From the NCBI GenBank assembly GCA_016872225.1, contig VHAW01000019.1, positions 1 to 17,936 on the forward strand: a DNA stretch of 17,936 nt. The letters are read 5' to 3'. The notes under the pieces are model-generated. The model did no database searches and was not told the origin of the DNA. It was given only the letters and a program-made list of their open reading frames with translations. Of the stretch, positions 1 to 6,486 are shown piece after piece. The translations under genes and the position numbers were made by a program. This stretch comes from Sphingomonadales bacterium (GTDB lineage: Bacteria; Bacteroidota; Bacteroidia; UBA7662). Numbering within the stretch: the stretch's first letter is position 1; the number at the start of each line of letters is the position of its first letter.

Positions 1-718
1 GGGTATATCCGTTGTATCGATAAAATTGATGAGGGATTCCGGTGTTATTCAAAACATGGTTGAGCAGGGTATCCATAGCGATAGGAACCGTATTATCCGA
101 ATCACCGTGATGAATGATATAAGGACAGGTTATTTGAGCTGCAAGAGTCGTGGTTGGAGCCGAAAAGCCCGCTTGAGGCGAAACACCTCCTGCGGTGTGA
201 CCTGCGGCGCTAAATTTAGAAGGATAAGTAGCGACCAATCCTGTGGTTGTATAGGCCCCCCGGCTATGCCCAAAGGCCATGATGCAGTTGGTATCGACAT
301 AACCCAGGGCAGCGAGAATATCCCAGCATTTCATCGCGCGGAGGTAATTGTTGGTGCTTGCGCCGAAATTAGACAGGCTGCTATCGCCTGGGGAACCGAT
401 GGGAACGCCGCCGGAATGACAAAGGTTCGTAGCGATACAAACCGTGTTCCACTGAACCATTTTGCGTGACACAATTTTACTGTACCCGTTCACATTGCCC
501 CCTGTTCCGTGATTAATGATCACGGCAGGAAACGGACCTGTACCAACGGGTTTAAACAAAATTCCCTGAAGATTGTAAACTGTTCCGTTGATGGTCTGCT
601 GATACGTCCATGTCGCGCCGTTCGTGCTTTCGGGATTACCGATTAAGGTCAATCCCGGTAATTGGGCAAATGCATTCGATGCCAGGAGGATACTCAGAAA
701 GAGCGTGCGCCAGAACAT
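1..718 (-). CDS. Secreted alpha/beta hydrolase (dienelactone hydrolase-like), 3' end cut off
   Basis: Translating the minus strand from the ATG at 718 gives 239 residues with no stop before the window edge, so the gene is partial. Residues 1-18 form a signal peptide ending in an AxA-type site (AFA before Q19), so the enzyme is exported. The alpha/beta-hydrolase marks are visible: an oxyanion-hole type HGTGG at 70-74, the nucleophile elbow GHSRG with Ser152, and HGDSDNTVP at 204-212 with the likely catalytic Asp208. The catalytic His is expected just past the edge; the last complete residues (NGYT) look like the run-up to it. The start lies 12 bases after the purE stop, so it is probably co-transcribed with purK-purE. 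The family fits dienelactone hydrolases or acetyl-xylan/PET-type esterases; the substrate cannot be told from sequence. Confidence 0.85.
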   Translation of the reverse strand, partial: MFWRTLFLSILLASNAFAQLPGLTLIGNPESTNGATWTYQQTINGTVYNLQGILFKPVGTGPFPAVIINHGTGGNVNGYSKIVSRKMVQWNTVCIATNLCHSGGVPIGSPGDSSLSNFGASTNNYLRAMKCWDILAALGYVDTNCIMAFGHSRGAYTTTGLVATYPSKFSAAGHTAGGVSPQAGFSAPTTTLAAQITCPYIIHHGDSDNTVPIAMDTLLNHVLNNTGIPHQFYRYNGYT

Positions 719-730
719 GAAAGGGGTCCT

Positions 731-1267
731 TTATTTTTTAAGCCAAGCCTGCCAGCCTTTCTCTTGCAATTCATGGTCCTTGGCGCTGACTTCGTCATGC
801 ATTTTCTGCTTGTAAGCCTGCATTGCGATGAGTAATTTAGGATTGGAAGTAGCCAAAATCTGAACAGCAAGAAGACCGGCATTGGCTGCACCGTTCACAG
901 CCACGGTAGCCACCGGAACCCCCGTGGGCATTTGCAAAATAGAAAGCAGGGAATCCCAGCCGTCAATCGAATTGGAGGAGAGAACCGGAACCCCAATGAC
1001 AGGCAATGGGGTGGAGGCAGCCAGCATTCCCGGTAAATGAGCGGCCCCTCCTGCTCCGGCAATCAAAACTCTAAGACCTCTAGCAGCCGCATCCTTGGCG
1101 TAAGTGGTCATGCGATCGGGGGTACGATGAGCGGACAAAACATGCAATTCATAGGCTACCCCAAAGGATTCCAAGACCTCCGCCGCATGGCGCATGATCT
1201 CCAAATCCGAGGTGCTTCCCATAACAATGGCTATCTCTGCAGGGGATTTAGTCGCGGTTGAATTCAT
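731..1267 (-). CDS. purE: N5-carboxyaminoimidazole ribonucleotide mutase (class I PurE)
   Basis: This 178-residue protein converts N5-CAIR, the PurK product, into CAIR in de novo purine synthesis in the cytoplasm. The class I PurE signatures are present: VMGSTSDLEIM near the N-terminus, LSAHRTP with the conserved His, the glycine-rich AGAGGAAHLPG, and MPTGVPVATVAVNGAANAG. Length is normal for the stand-alone bacterial enzyme. The ATG at 1267 was chosen because the family's N-terminus begins a few residues before the MGSxSD loop; a longer reading up to 1498 would run into purK and has no family match. It follows purK by 40 bases on the same strand and precedes the secreted hydrolase by 12. A perfect TAnnTTTG octamer at the end of purK may give it an extra promoter. 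Confidence 0.97.
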   Translation of the reverse strand: MNSTATKSPAEIAIVMGSTSDLEIMRHAAEVLESFGVAYELHVLSAHRTPDRMTTYAKDAAARGLRVLIAGAGGAAHLPGMLAASTPLPVIGVPVLSSNSIDGWDSLLSILQMPTGVPVATVAVNGAANAGLLAVQILATSNPKLLIAMQAYKQKMHDEVSAKDHELQEKGWQAWLKK

Positions 1268-1302
1268 AGTAAATTTTTTATTCAGATTTATCGGATATTC
1301 TT

Positions 1303-1310
1303 CAAAATTA
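1303..1310 (-). promoter_or_regulatory. Candidate internal -7 element for purE
   Basis: The minus strand reads TAATTTTG here, a full match to the Bacteroidota -7 consensus TAnnTTTG. It includes the TAA stop codon of purK and lies about 36 bases before the purE ATG. No TTG is found at the usual 17-23 base distance upstream (a TTTG lies 15 bases away), so it is a candidate only. Confidence 0.35.
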
Positions 1311-2501
1311 TTCGGCAGCAATACGCAAATGTTTTTCGACTTGATCAGCCAAGACCATGGCTTTCTGGAGATCCGGATGAACAATCGTGACATGACCCAT
1401 TTTGCGGAAGGGGCGAGTTTCAGCTTTACCGTAAAGATGGACAAAGACTCCGGGCAAAGAGAGGACGTGTTCCATGCCGTGGTAGACCGCAGATCCAACA
1501 GACCCAGGCGACCCTACCAAATTGACCATGACCGCAGAGGAACGCAGGGAGGTATCGCCCAACGGCAGACCCATAACGGCTCTAACATGCTGCTCAAACT
1601 GAGAGCAATAGGCAGCCTCGATGGTATAATGGCCGGAATTATGAGGTCGAGGCGCCGATTCGTTGACCCAAAGTTGACCTTGAGTATCCAGTAAAAATTC
1701 CACCGCCAATACCCCGACGGTTCCCAAGCCATTGGCCACTGCAGCGGCCATTTCCTGAGCTAAGTTTTGCAATGAGGAGGGCAGCCAAGACTCGATGACC
1801 TCCACAGATCCCGCCATAACACGACTTACCAAATTAGCCTGGGCATCAAATTGCATAAGACAAGGATTGTAACAACGAACATTTCCATTGCGATCGCGCA
1901 CCGTAAGCACGGCCAATTCCAGAGCGATGTCGATTTTTTGTTCAATTAGGCATGGCGTATCGTCCACTTCGTTGGCTTGGTCCAAAGAATGCAGAACACG
2001 CACCCCTTTGCCATCGTATCCGCCTTGGGAAGCCTTCCAAACAAGAGGTTGATGAGGAAAATCGGAAAAATCTCCCTCGGGACTGCTCAGGAAATTTTGC
2101 AATTCATCTTTGCCGCCAAAAGCGCGGTAAGGAACCGTAGGCAATCCAAGACGATCGTAAAAGGCTTTTTGCGTGATTTTATCTTGAAGCAGGGTCAGGG
2201 TTTCAGGGCGATGCCAAACCTCTTTGCCCTCCGCCACCAATCTAGCCAAAGCACCCGCATGAACAGCCTCTAACTCATAGGTTAATACATCGCAGCCACG
2301 GCCAAAAGACATGACAGCCTCTTCGTCCGCGAAGGACGCAGTAATCGTGGAGGAGAAACGAGTGGCCACCGGGGCCAAAGGGTCAGGATCCATAAACCTG
2401 GCTTGTATGCCCAGACGATGAAGGGGATCCAGCATCATGCTGCCCAACTGTCCACCTCCCAAAATTCCTAAAACCGGATACCGGGCAGGATGGGGGCTCA
2501 T
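1308..2501 (-). CDS. purK: N5-carboxyaminoimidazole ribonucleotide synthase (PurK)
   Basis: A 397-residue ATP-grasp enzyme that carboxylates AIR with ATP and bicarbonate to N5-CAIR, which PurE then rearranges. Visible marks are the N-terminal nucleotide-fold loop LGILGGGQLGSMM, the ATP-grasp segment VWKASQGGYDGKGVRV, the EQKIDIALELAVLTVRD strand region, and the metal-binding stretch VEFLLDTQGQLWVNESAPRPHNSGHYT with the conserved NE, RPHNSGH residues. The ATG at 2501 (MSPHPARYPVLG) is preferred; an in-frame TTG at 2552 would add 17 residues unlike the family. Purine operon leader: a TAATTTTG -7 element lies 48 bases upstream. It is divergent from rsmA with a 74-base gap. Confidence 0.97.
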   Translation of the reverse strand: MSPHPARYPVLGILGGGQLGSMMLDPLHRLGIQARFMDPDPLAPVATRFSSTITASFADEEAVMSFGRGCDVLTYELEAVHAGALARLVAEGKEVWHRPETLTLLQDKITQKAFYDRLGLPTVPYRAFGGKDELQNFLSSPEGDFSDFPHQPLVWKASQGGYDGKGVRVLHSLDQANEVDDTPCLIEQKIDIALELAVLTVRDRNGNVRCYNPCLMQFDAQANLVSRVMAGSVEVIESWLPSSLQNLAQEMAAAVANGLGTVGVLAVEFLLDTQGQLWVNESAPRPHNSGHYTIEAAYCSQFEQHVRAVMGLPLGDTSLRSSAVMVNLVGSPGSVGSAVYHGMEHVLSLPGVFVHLYGKAETRPFRKMGHVTIVHPDLQKAMVLADQVEKHLRIAAE

Positions 2502-2549
2502 GAAGAACAGGCTGTTAGGGAAACCCAAGGCCAAAACGATTCCACACCT

Positions 2550-2557
2550 CAAAATTA
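2550..2557 (-). promoter_or_regulatory. Candidate -7 element of the purK-purE operon
   Basis: The minus strand reads TAATTTTG, a perfect TAnnTTTG match, in the 74-base gap between the divergent purK and rsmA start codons. Transcription would begin around 2545, giving purK a leader of about 44 bases. No clear -33 TTG is seen. On the plus strand, TATTTTAG at 2561-2568 is a one-mismatch version that could serve rsmA. Confidence 0.5.
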
Positions 2558-2575
2558 ACCTATTTTAGCCGAGCC

Positions 2576-3439
2576 ATGGAACGCGTCCGCCCCAAAAAGC
2601 AATTGGGTCAGCACTTTCTGACTGATGGGCACCTTGCCGAGAAGGTGGCCCTATCCTTGACGGGCTGGGGCAACTATACGAATCTTTTGGAGATAGGACC
2701 CGGTACCGGACAATTGACCCGACACCTCCTTCATTTACCCTACCGCTTATGGTTGGCCGAAGTAGACCAAGATTCCATCCAGTACCTCCTTGCGCATCAA
2801 CTCGCCGAGCCCGAACAAATGGTCGGCGATTTTCTCCGTTGGAATCCTCAGCCCTGTCCTGACATGACCGCTCTGGCAAAACACCAAGGGTACCATCATC
2901 CTGTGGATAATGCCATGGCTAACCAAGCTTGTTGGGGAGTGGTCGGGAATTTTCCTTACCATATCAGTACAGAAATCATTTTCAAAGTCCTGGAACACCA
3001 TGAACAGGTTGGGGAATGCGTGGGCATGTTTCAACGGGAAGTCGCTCAACGAATTTGCTCGCCCCACGGCAGCAAAGTTTACGGGATTACCAGCGTTTTG
3101 ACCCAGGCCTTTTTTGAGGCCGAATATCTTTTCACGGTGAACGAGGGGGCCTTCTTCCCTCCGCCCAAAGTCAAGTCCGGGGTCCTGCGCCTCAAAAACC
3201 TTTGGAACCCGCCGGCCTGTGATCACCGTTTATTGTTTAGAGTGGTAAAGGCTGCTTTTAATCAACGGCGCAAAATGTTATCCAATGCCTTGAGCCAGGT
3301 TTTACCGGATGGATACGAAGATCGTATGAAAATCCTCCATCTTCGGGCGGAACAGCTCCCCGTTCATGCTTTTATTGAACTCACCCAAGCCATTCAAGAA
3401 ATTATTTTGATTGAAAATTCGATACCGAATCAGCCATGA
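2576..3439 (+). CDS. rsmA: 16S rRNA (adenine1518-N6/adenine1519-N6) dimethyltransferase
   Basis: This 287-residue SAM-dependent enzyme dimethylates two adjacent adenines in the 3' hairpin of 16S rRNA during small-subunit assembly (also called KsgA). The N-terminal PKKQLGQHFL motif is classic. The SAM loop LEIGPGTGQLT spans residues 38-48 with the key Glu39, and the catalytic NxPY motif appears as NFPY at 125-128. FFPPPKVKSGVLRL and FNQRRKML near the C-terminus also match the family. The start ATG at 2576 sits directly before the conserved RPKKxLGQHFL segment. Its stop overlaps the ATG of the next gene (ATGA, 4 bases), so the two are translationally coupled. The gene is divergent from purK. 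Confidence 0.97.
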   Translation: MERVRPKKQLGQHFLTDGHLAEKVALSLTGWGNYTNLLEIGPGTGQLTRHLLHLPYRLWLAEVDQDSIQYLLAHQLAEPEQMVGDFLRWNPQPCPDMTALAKHQGYHHPVDNAMANQACWGVVGNFPYHISTEIIFKVLEHHEQVGECVGMFQREVAQRICSPHGSKVYGITSVLTQAFFEAEYLFTVNEGAFFPPPKVKSGVLRLKNLWNPPACDHRLLFRVVKAAFNQRRKMLSNALSQVLPDGYEDRMKILHLRAEQLPVHAFIELTQAIQEIILIENSIPNQP

Positions 3440-4410
3440 ATTTGCAGCGTGTTATGATTATGGATGAGGTACATCCCTGGCTCCCACAACAGCTGGAGGA
3501 ATCCGGTTGCTGCGAGGTCTTGGATTATTCCAAGGCGAGTCATCAAGAAATTCTGGAAAGGCTGAATCAGCATGAAAAACCGGTCCATGGTTTGGTGGTA
3601 CGATCCAAAATGAATCTAGATGCCAAGGTCCTTGCTTGCGCTACAGGCTTGCAGTGGATTGCTCGGGCCGGCTCAGGGCATGATGGAATTGATGTCAAAT
3701 ACGCCGAAAATCATAACATTATCTTAATTCATTCCTCTGAAGGGAATCGTTTGGCGGTTGCCGAGCATGTGATCGCTATGATTTTGGCCTGGCTCAACCG
3801 GCTTGTCTCAGGTCATCAACAAGTTCAACAAGGTATCTGGGATCGGGAAGAAAACAGGGGCAGCCAATTATCCGGCACCACGGTGGGGCTGATCGGTTAC
3901 GGACACAACGGTTCCCAAACGGCTCGACTCTTGGCGGCTTTGGGTTGCAAGGTCCTGGTTTATGACAAATACCTTCAACACTACGCCCCATCAGAATCAA
4001 GCCTGATTCTGGAATCCACCATGGATGAAATTTACCAAGAGGCCCGGATCCTAACCCTGCATACCCCGCTCACGGAACTTACCCGCAACCTAGTTCAATG
4101 GGACTTTTTGGGTCGCTTTCGTCAACTTCGACTCCTGGTCAATGCCGCGAGGGGCCCCATGGTTCACCTACCGGACCTGCTGCGCGCTTTGGACCTTAAA
4201 CTCTTGGAGGGAGCCTGCCTGGACACCTTACCGATCGAAGATCCTCAACGCTGGAACCGGGAAACCATGAAGCAAGTCTTGGCTCACCCTCGGGTTTTGC
4301 TTAGCCCCCATGTGGCGGGTTGGACTGTTGAATCCTATCGCTCCATTTCGGAGGTCCTGGCTCACAAAATCCTGGCCCATCTCCATAAGCAAAGCCTCGG
4401 CACGGACTAA
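3436..4410 (+). CDS. D-2-hydroxyacid dehydrogenase, phosphoglycerate dehydrogenase type
   Basis: A 324-residue NAD-dependent 2-hydroxyacid dehydrogenase, probably D-3-phosphoglycerate dehydrogenase (first step of serine synthesis). It has the VVRSKM substrate-loop motif near residues 54-59, the GARAGSGHDGID-like segment (IARAGSGHDGID), the Rossmann loop GYGHNG at 154-159, and the catalytic Arg239 (NAARG), Glu268 (PIEDP) and His292 (SPHVAGWT). It ends after the catalytic domain and so lacks the ACT regulatory domain of E. coli SerA, as in the short SerA form. It overlaps rsmA by 4 bases. The Arg-Ser pair in the substrate loop favours phosphoglycerate over lactate- or glycerate-type substrates, but specificity is inferred. 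Confidence 0.88.
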   Translation: MNLQRVMIMDEVHPWLPQQLEESGCCEVLDYSKASHQEILERLNQHEKPVHGLVVRSKMNLDAKVLACATGLQWIARAGSGHDGIDVKYAENHNIILIHSSEGNRLAVAEHVIAMILAWLNRLVSGHQQVQQGIWDREENRGSQLSGTTVGLIGYGHNGSQTARLLAALGCKVLVYDKYLQHYAPSESSLILESTMDEIYQEARILTLHTPLTELTRNLVQWDFLGRFRQLRLLVNAARGPMVHLPDLLRALDLKLLEGACLDTLPIEDPQRWNRETMKQVLAHPRVLLSPHVAGWTVESYRSISEVLAHKILAHLHKQSLGTD

Positions 4411-4447
4411 AACTATCGTAAGTCCTTAAATTCCTCAACAATTTCCC

Positions 4448-4455
4448 TAAATTTG
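4448..4455 (+). promoter_or_regulatory. Candidate -7 element directly before the DUF1801 gene
   Basis: TAAATTTG is a perfect TAnnTTTG match, with only four bases between its last G and the ATG at 4460. Transcription would start at or next to the start codon, implying a leaderless or nearly leaderless message. Its TTGAGG (4453-4458) is mirrored by CCTCAA at 4433-4438, a 6-base inverted repeat with 14 bases between the arms. Confidence 0.4.
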
Positions 4456-4459
4456 AGGT

Positions 4460-4900
4460 ATGCCCGAAGCCGCCCGTAATGTCCTCAAAACAAGGGTTCA
4501 TAACGCCGATGTCTTGGCTTTTATCGAATCTTTTGCCGCTACTGACCAAAAGCGTCAGGATAGCCTGGACTTGATAGACCTTATGACCAAAAGCAGCGGT
4601 TGCCCGCCCAAAATGTGGGGTGCCAGCATAATCGGTTTTGGATCCTATCACTACAAGTCCCAAAAAAGTCGTCAAGAGGGGGATTGGTTTCTGGTGGGAT
4701 TTTCGCCACGTAAGACCGCAATTTCTCTCTATGTCTATACGGGAGCTTCGGAACACGCCACCCTCCTGGAAGGGTTGGGTAAATTCAAAGCCGGCAAAGC
4801 CTGTTTATACATCCAAAAATTGGCCGACATTAACCAAGCCGTCTTGACCCAACTTATGAAAACGACCATCGCTTTTCTCCGCAAAAAGTATCTAAATTAA
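4460..4900 (+). CDS. DUF1801 domain protein
   Basis: A 146-residue soluble protein of the DUF1801 (YdhG-like) family, whose biochemical role is not established. Family marks are clear along the whole length: RRQDSLDLIDLM-type helix (residues about 33-43), the PPKMWGASIIGFGSYHY block, the GDWFLVGFSPRK strand pair, and CLYIQKLADIN near the C-terminus. Length is normal and no signal peptide or membrane segment is seen. No other suitable start codon exists before the conserved part, so the ATG at 4460 stands even though a -7-like octamer ends four bases before it. It precedes the chitinase by 12 bases, but a functional link with chitin use is not evident. Confidence 0.88.
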   Translation: MPEAARNVLKTRVHNADVLAFIESFAATDQKRQDSLDLIDLMTKSSGCPPKMWGASIIGFGSYHYKSQKSRQEGDWFLVGFSPRKTAISLYVYTGASEHATLLEGLGKFKAGKACLYIQKLADINQAVLTQLMKTTIAFLRKKYLN

Positions 4901-4912
4901 ACCTATTGGCCA

Positions 4913-6469
4913 TTGAATAACCTCTTGTTTTCATTTTGCTTTTTGATTTGCAATGCCTTGGTGTGTTGGACAAATCATGGTATGGCACAAATGCCCTCTG
5001 GGCGTATTCTTGCCGGTTATTATCATAATTGGAATACCGCTTCCGCACCACATATCCCTTTAAATCAGAGCCATACCGCCTACAATCTCATCCATGTAGC
5101 CTTTGCAACCCCAGTGCCGGGCACCTTGTACAAAATGGAGTTTAATCCAGTAATGTACAATCCTCTTAATTTCCGAACACAAATTCAATCCGTACAAGCT
5201 ACTGGCAAAAAGGTTTTCATTAGTCTTGGAGGAGGGCTTCATCCGGTGCGTATGGTGAATCAGACCCAACAAGACACCTTTGTAAATACCATGTCCGGTA
5301 TTTTGGATTATTACGGATTTGATGGCATTGATATTGATTTTGAGGGATCTTCCCTCCTAGCCATTGGTAATAACATTAACCAACCTGCTGATTCTGGTGC
5401 CCACTACCTCATCCGAGCGATTCGCCAGCTTATGGGTCGCCATCGTACGATGTATCAACGCAAGTTAGGCCTAACAATGGCTCCAGAAACGGCCTTTGTA
5501 CAAGGTGGAATGGCGGCTTATGGAGGTATTTGGGGGGCATACCTCCCCGTGATTCAAGCACTAAGGGATTCCTTGGACCTTATGCAGGTACAGCTCTATA
5601 ATTCCGGCACCATGCCTGCCCTCAACGGACAGAACTACGCAGCAGGTACCGCAGATTTTATTGTTGCCCTCTCAGAGGCATCAATCAGGGGATTCCAAAC
5701 CTCAGGGGGCTTGTTTCTTGGCCTGAGACCCCAACAAATTGCTGTTGGTCTTCCGGCATGTCCCATGGCGGCAGGTTCAGGTTACACCGATACCGTCACT
5801 GTGGGGGCTGCAATGCGTTATTTGTTAGGAAGAGGGCCGCGTACCGGGCAATATATCTTAATTCAGAATGGTGGGTATCCCCAATTGGGTGGAATGATGA
5901 CATGGAGTATCCCCTGGGATGCTACTGCAGCATGTGCCGTACCAAATGAATTTGCTCATCAGTTTCAGCGGATTTTTCCGTCATCCCCGGCGGTTTTTGG
6001 CAGGATCCTTTATGCCAACAGCGCTCAGACTCCCCTAAACAATACAGCTATACGTCTTATGCAACAAGGCCTTACAGTTGCTTCGGATACCACTGATTTT
6101 ATGGGAAACTTCGATTTGGGCCAAATTGCTCCCGGTAATTATACCATTGAATACCAAACGGCAAGAACATGGGGTGGTGTCAACGGAACAGACGCCCTTT
6201 TGACTGCTAGGCATTTCAGTAATGTATCTTTGCTTAACGGACTACATCTGCAGGCAGCAGATGTCAATGCTTCCGGAAATGTGAATACGACTGATGCCCT
6301 GATGATGTCCCGGAGGTTTTCTAATTTAATTGCGATATTTCCGGCCGGCGACTGGCTATGGGAAACCACAAACCTCATGGTCGGGACCGGCGGGAATTAC
6401 CAGAATTTGGTTTGGCGCGCCCTTACCTTTGGAGATGTGAATGGCTCCTACACCCCGCCTTCATGGTGA
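4913..6469 (+). CDS. Secreted GH18 chitinase with carboxypeptidase-regulatory-like and dockerin-like modules
   Basis: A 518-residue exported glycoside hydrolase of family 18, which cleaves beta-1,4 bonds in chitin. Residues 1-25 form a signal peptide (hydrophobic LLFSFCFLIC core, cleavage near MAQ). The GH18 barrel runs to about residue 350: AGYYHNWN, KVFISLGGG, the catalytic DGIDIDFE at 137-144 with acid Glu144, LTMAPE, MQVQLYN, and the closing MTWSIPWD. A short beta domain follows (about 360-410, ending GNYTIEYQ; carboxypeptidase-regulatory-like), then two dockerin-like repeats, GVNGTDALLTARHFSN near 420 and DVNASGNVNTTDALMMSRRF from 450, and the ending GDVNGSYTPP. No typical T9SS tail is seen. 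The start must be the TTG at 4913: a stop lies 15 bases upstream in frame, and the next ATG would remove the signal peptide. The stop overlaps a possible ATG of the next gene. Confidence 0.93.
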   Translation: MNNLLFSFCFLICNALVCWTNHGMAQMPSGRILAGYYHNWNTASAPHIPLNQSHTAYNLIHVAFATPVPGTLYKMEFNPVMYNPLNFRTQIQSVQATGKKVFISLGGGLHPVRMVNQTQQDTFVNTMSGILDYYGFDGIDIDFEGSSLLAIGNNINQPADSGAHYLIRAIRQLMGRHRTMYQRKLGLTMAPETAFVQGGMAAYGGIWGAYLPVIQALRDSLDLMQVQLYNSGTMPALNGQNYAAGTADFIVALSEASIRGFQTSGGLFLGLRPQQIAVGLPACPMAAGSGYTDTVTVGAAMRYLLGRGPRTGQYILIQNGGYPQLGGMMTWSIPWDATAACAVPNEFAHQFQRIFPSSPAVFGRILYANSAQTPLNNTAIRLMQQGLTVASDTTDFMGNFDLGQIAPGNYTIEYQTARTWGGVNGTDALLTARHFSNVSLLNGLHLQAADVNASGNVNTTDALMMSRRFSNLIAIFPAGDWLWETTNLMVGTGGNYQNLVWRALTFGDVNGSYTPPSW

Positions 6470-6486
6470 TAAATACCCGTACCGTA

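Noticed and set aside
26..469. Open frame on the plus strand
   Set aside because: It is the antisense shadow of the secreted hydrolase, which has signal peptide and catalytic motifs on the minus strand.
1194..1694. Open frame on the plus strand across purK and purE
   Set aside because: It lies opposite well-conserved purK and purE sequence and has no recognisable domain.
2747..3226. 159-residue open frame opposite rsmA
   Set aside because: Antisense to a clear rsmA gene; composition and lack of motifs point to a shadow.
6358..6486. Possible frameshift joining chitinase and S51 peptidase, as the second frame is open back to 6358
   Set aside because: The peptidase has its own signal peptide after 6487, and the chitinase ends in a natural GDVNGSY tail, so they are two proteins.
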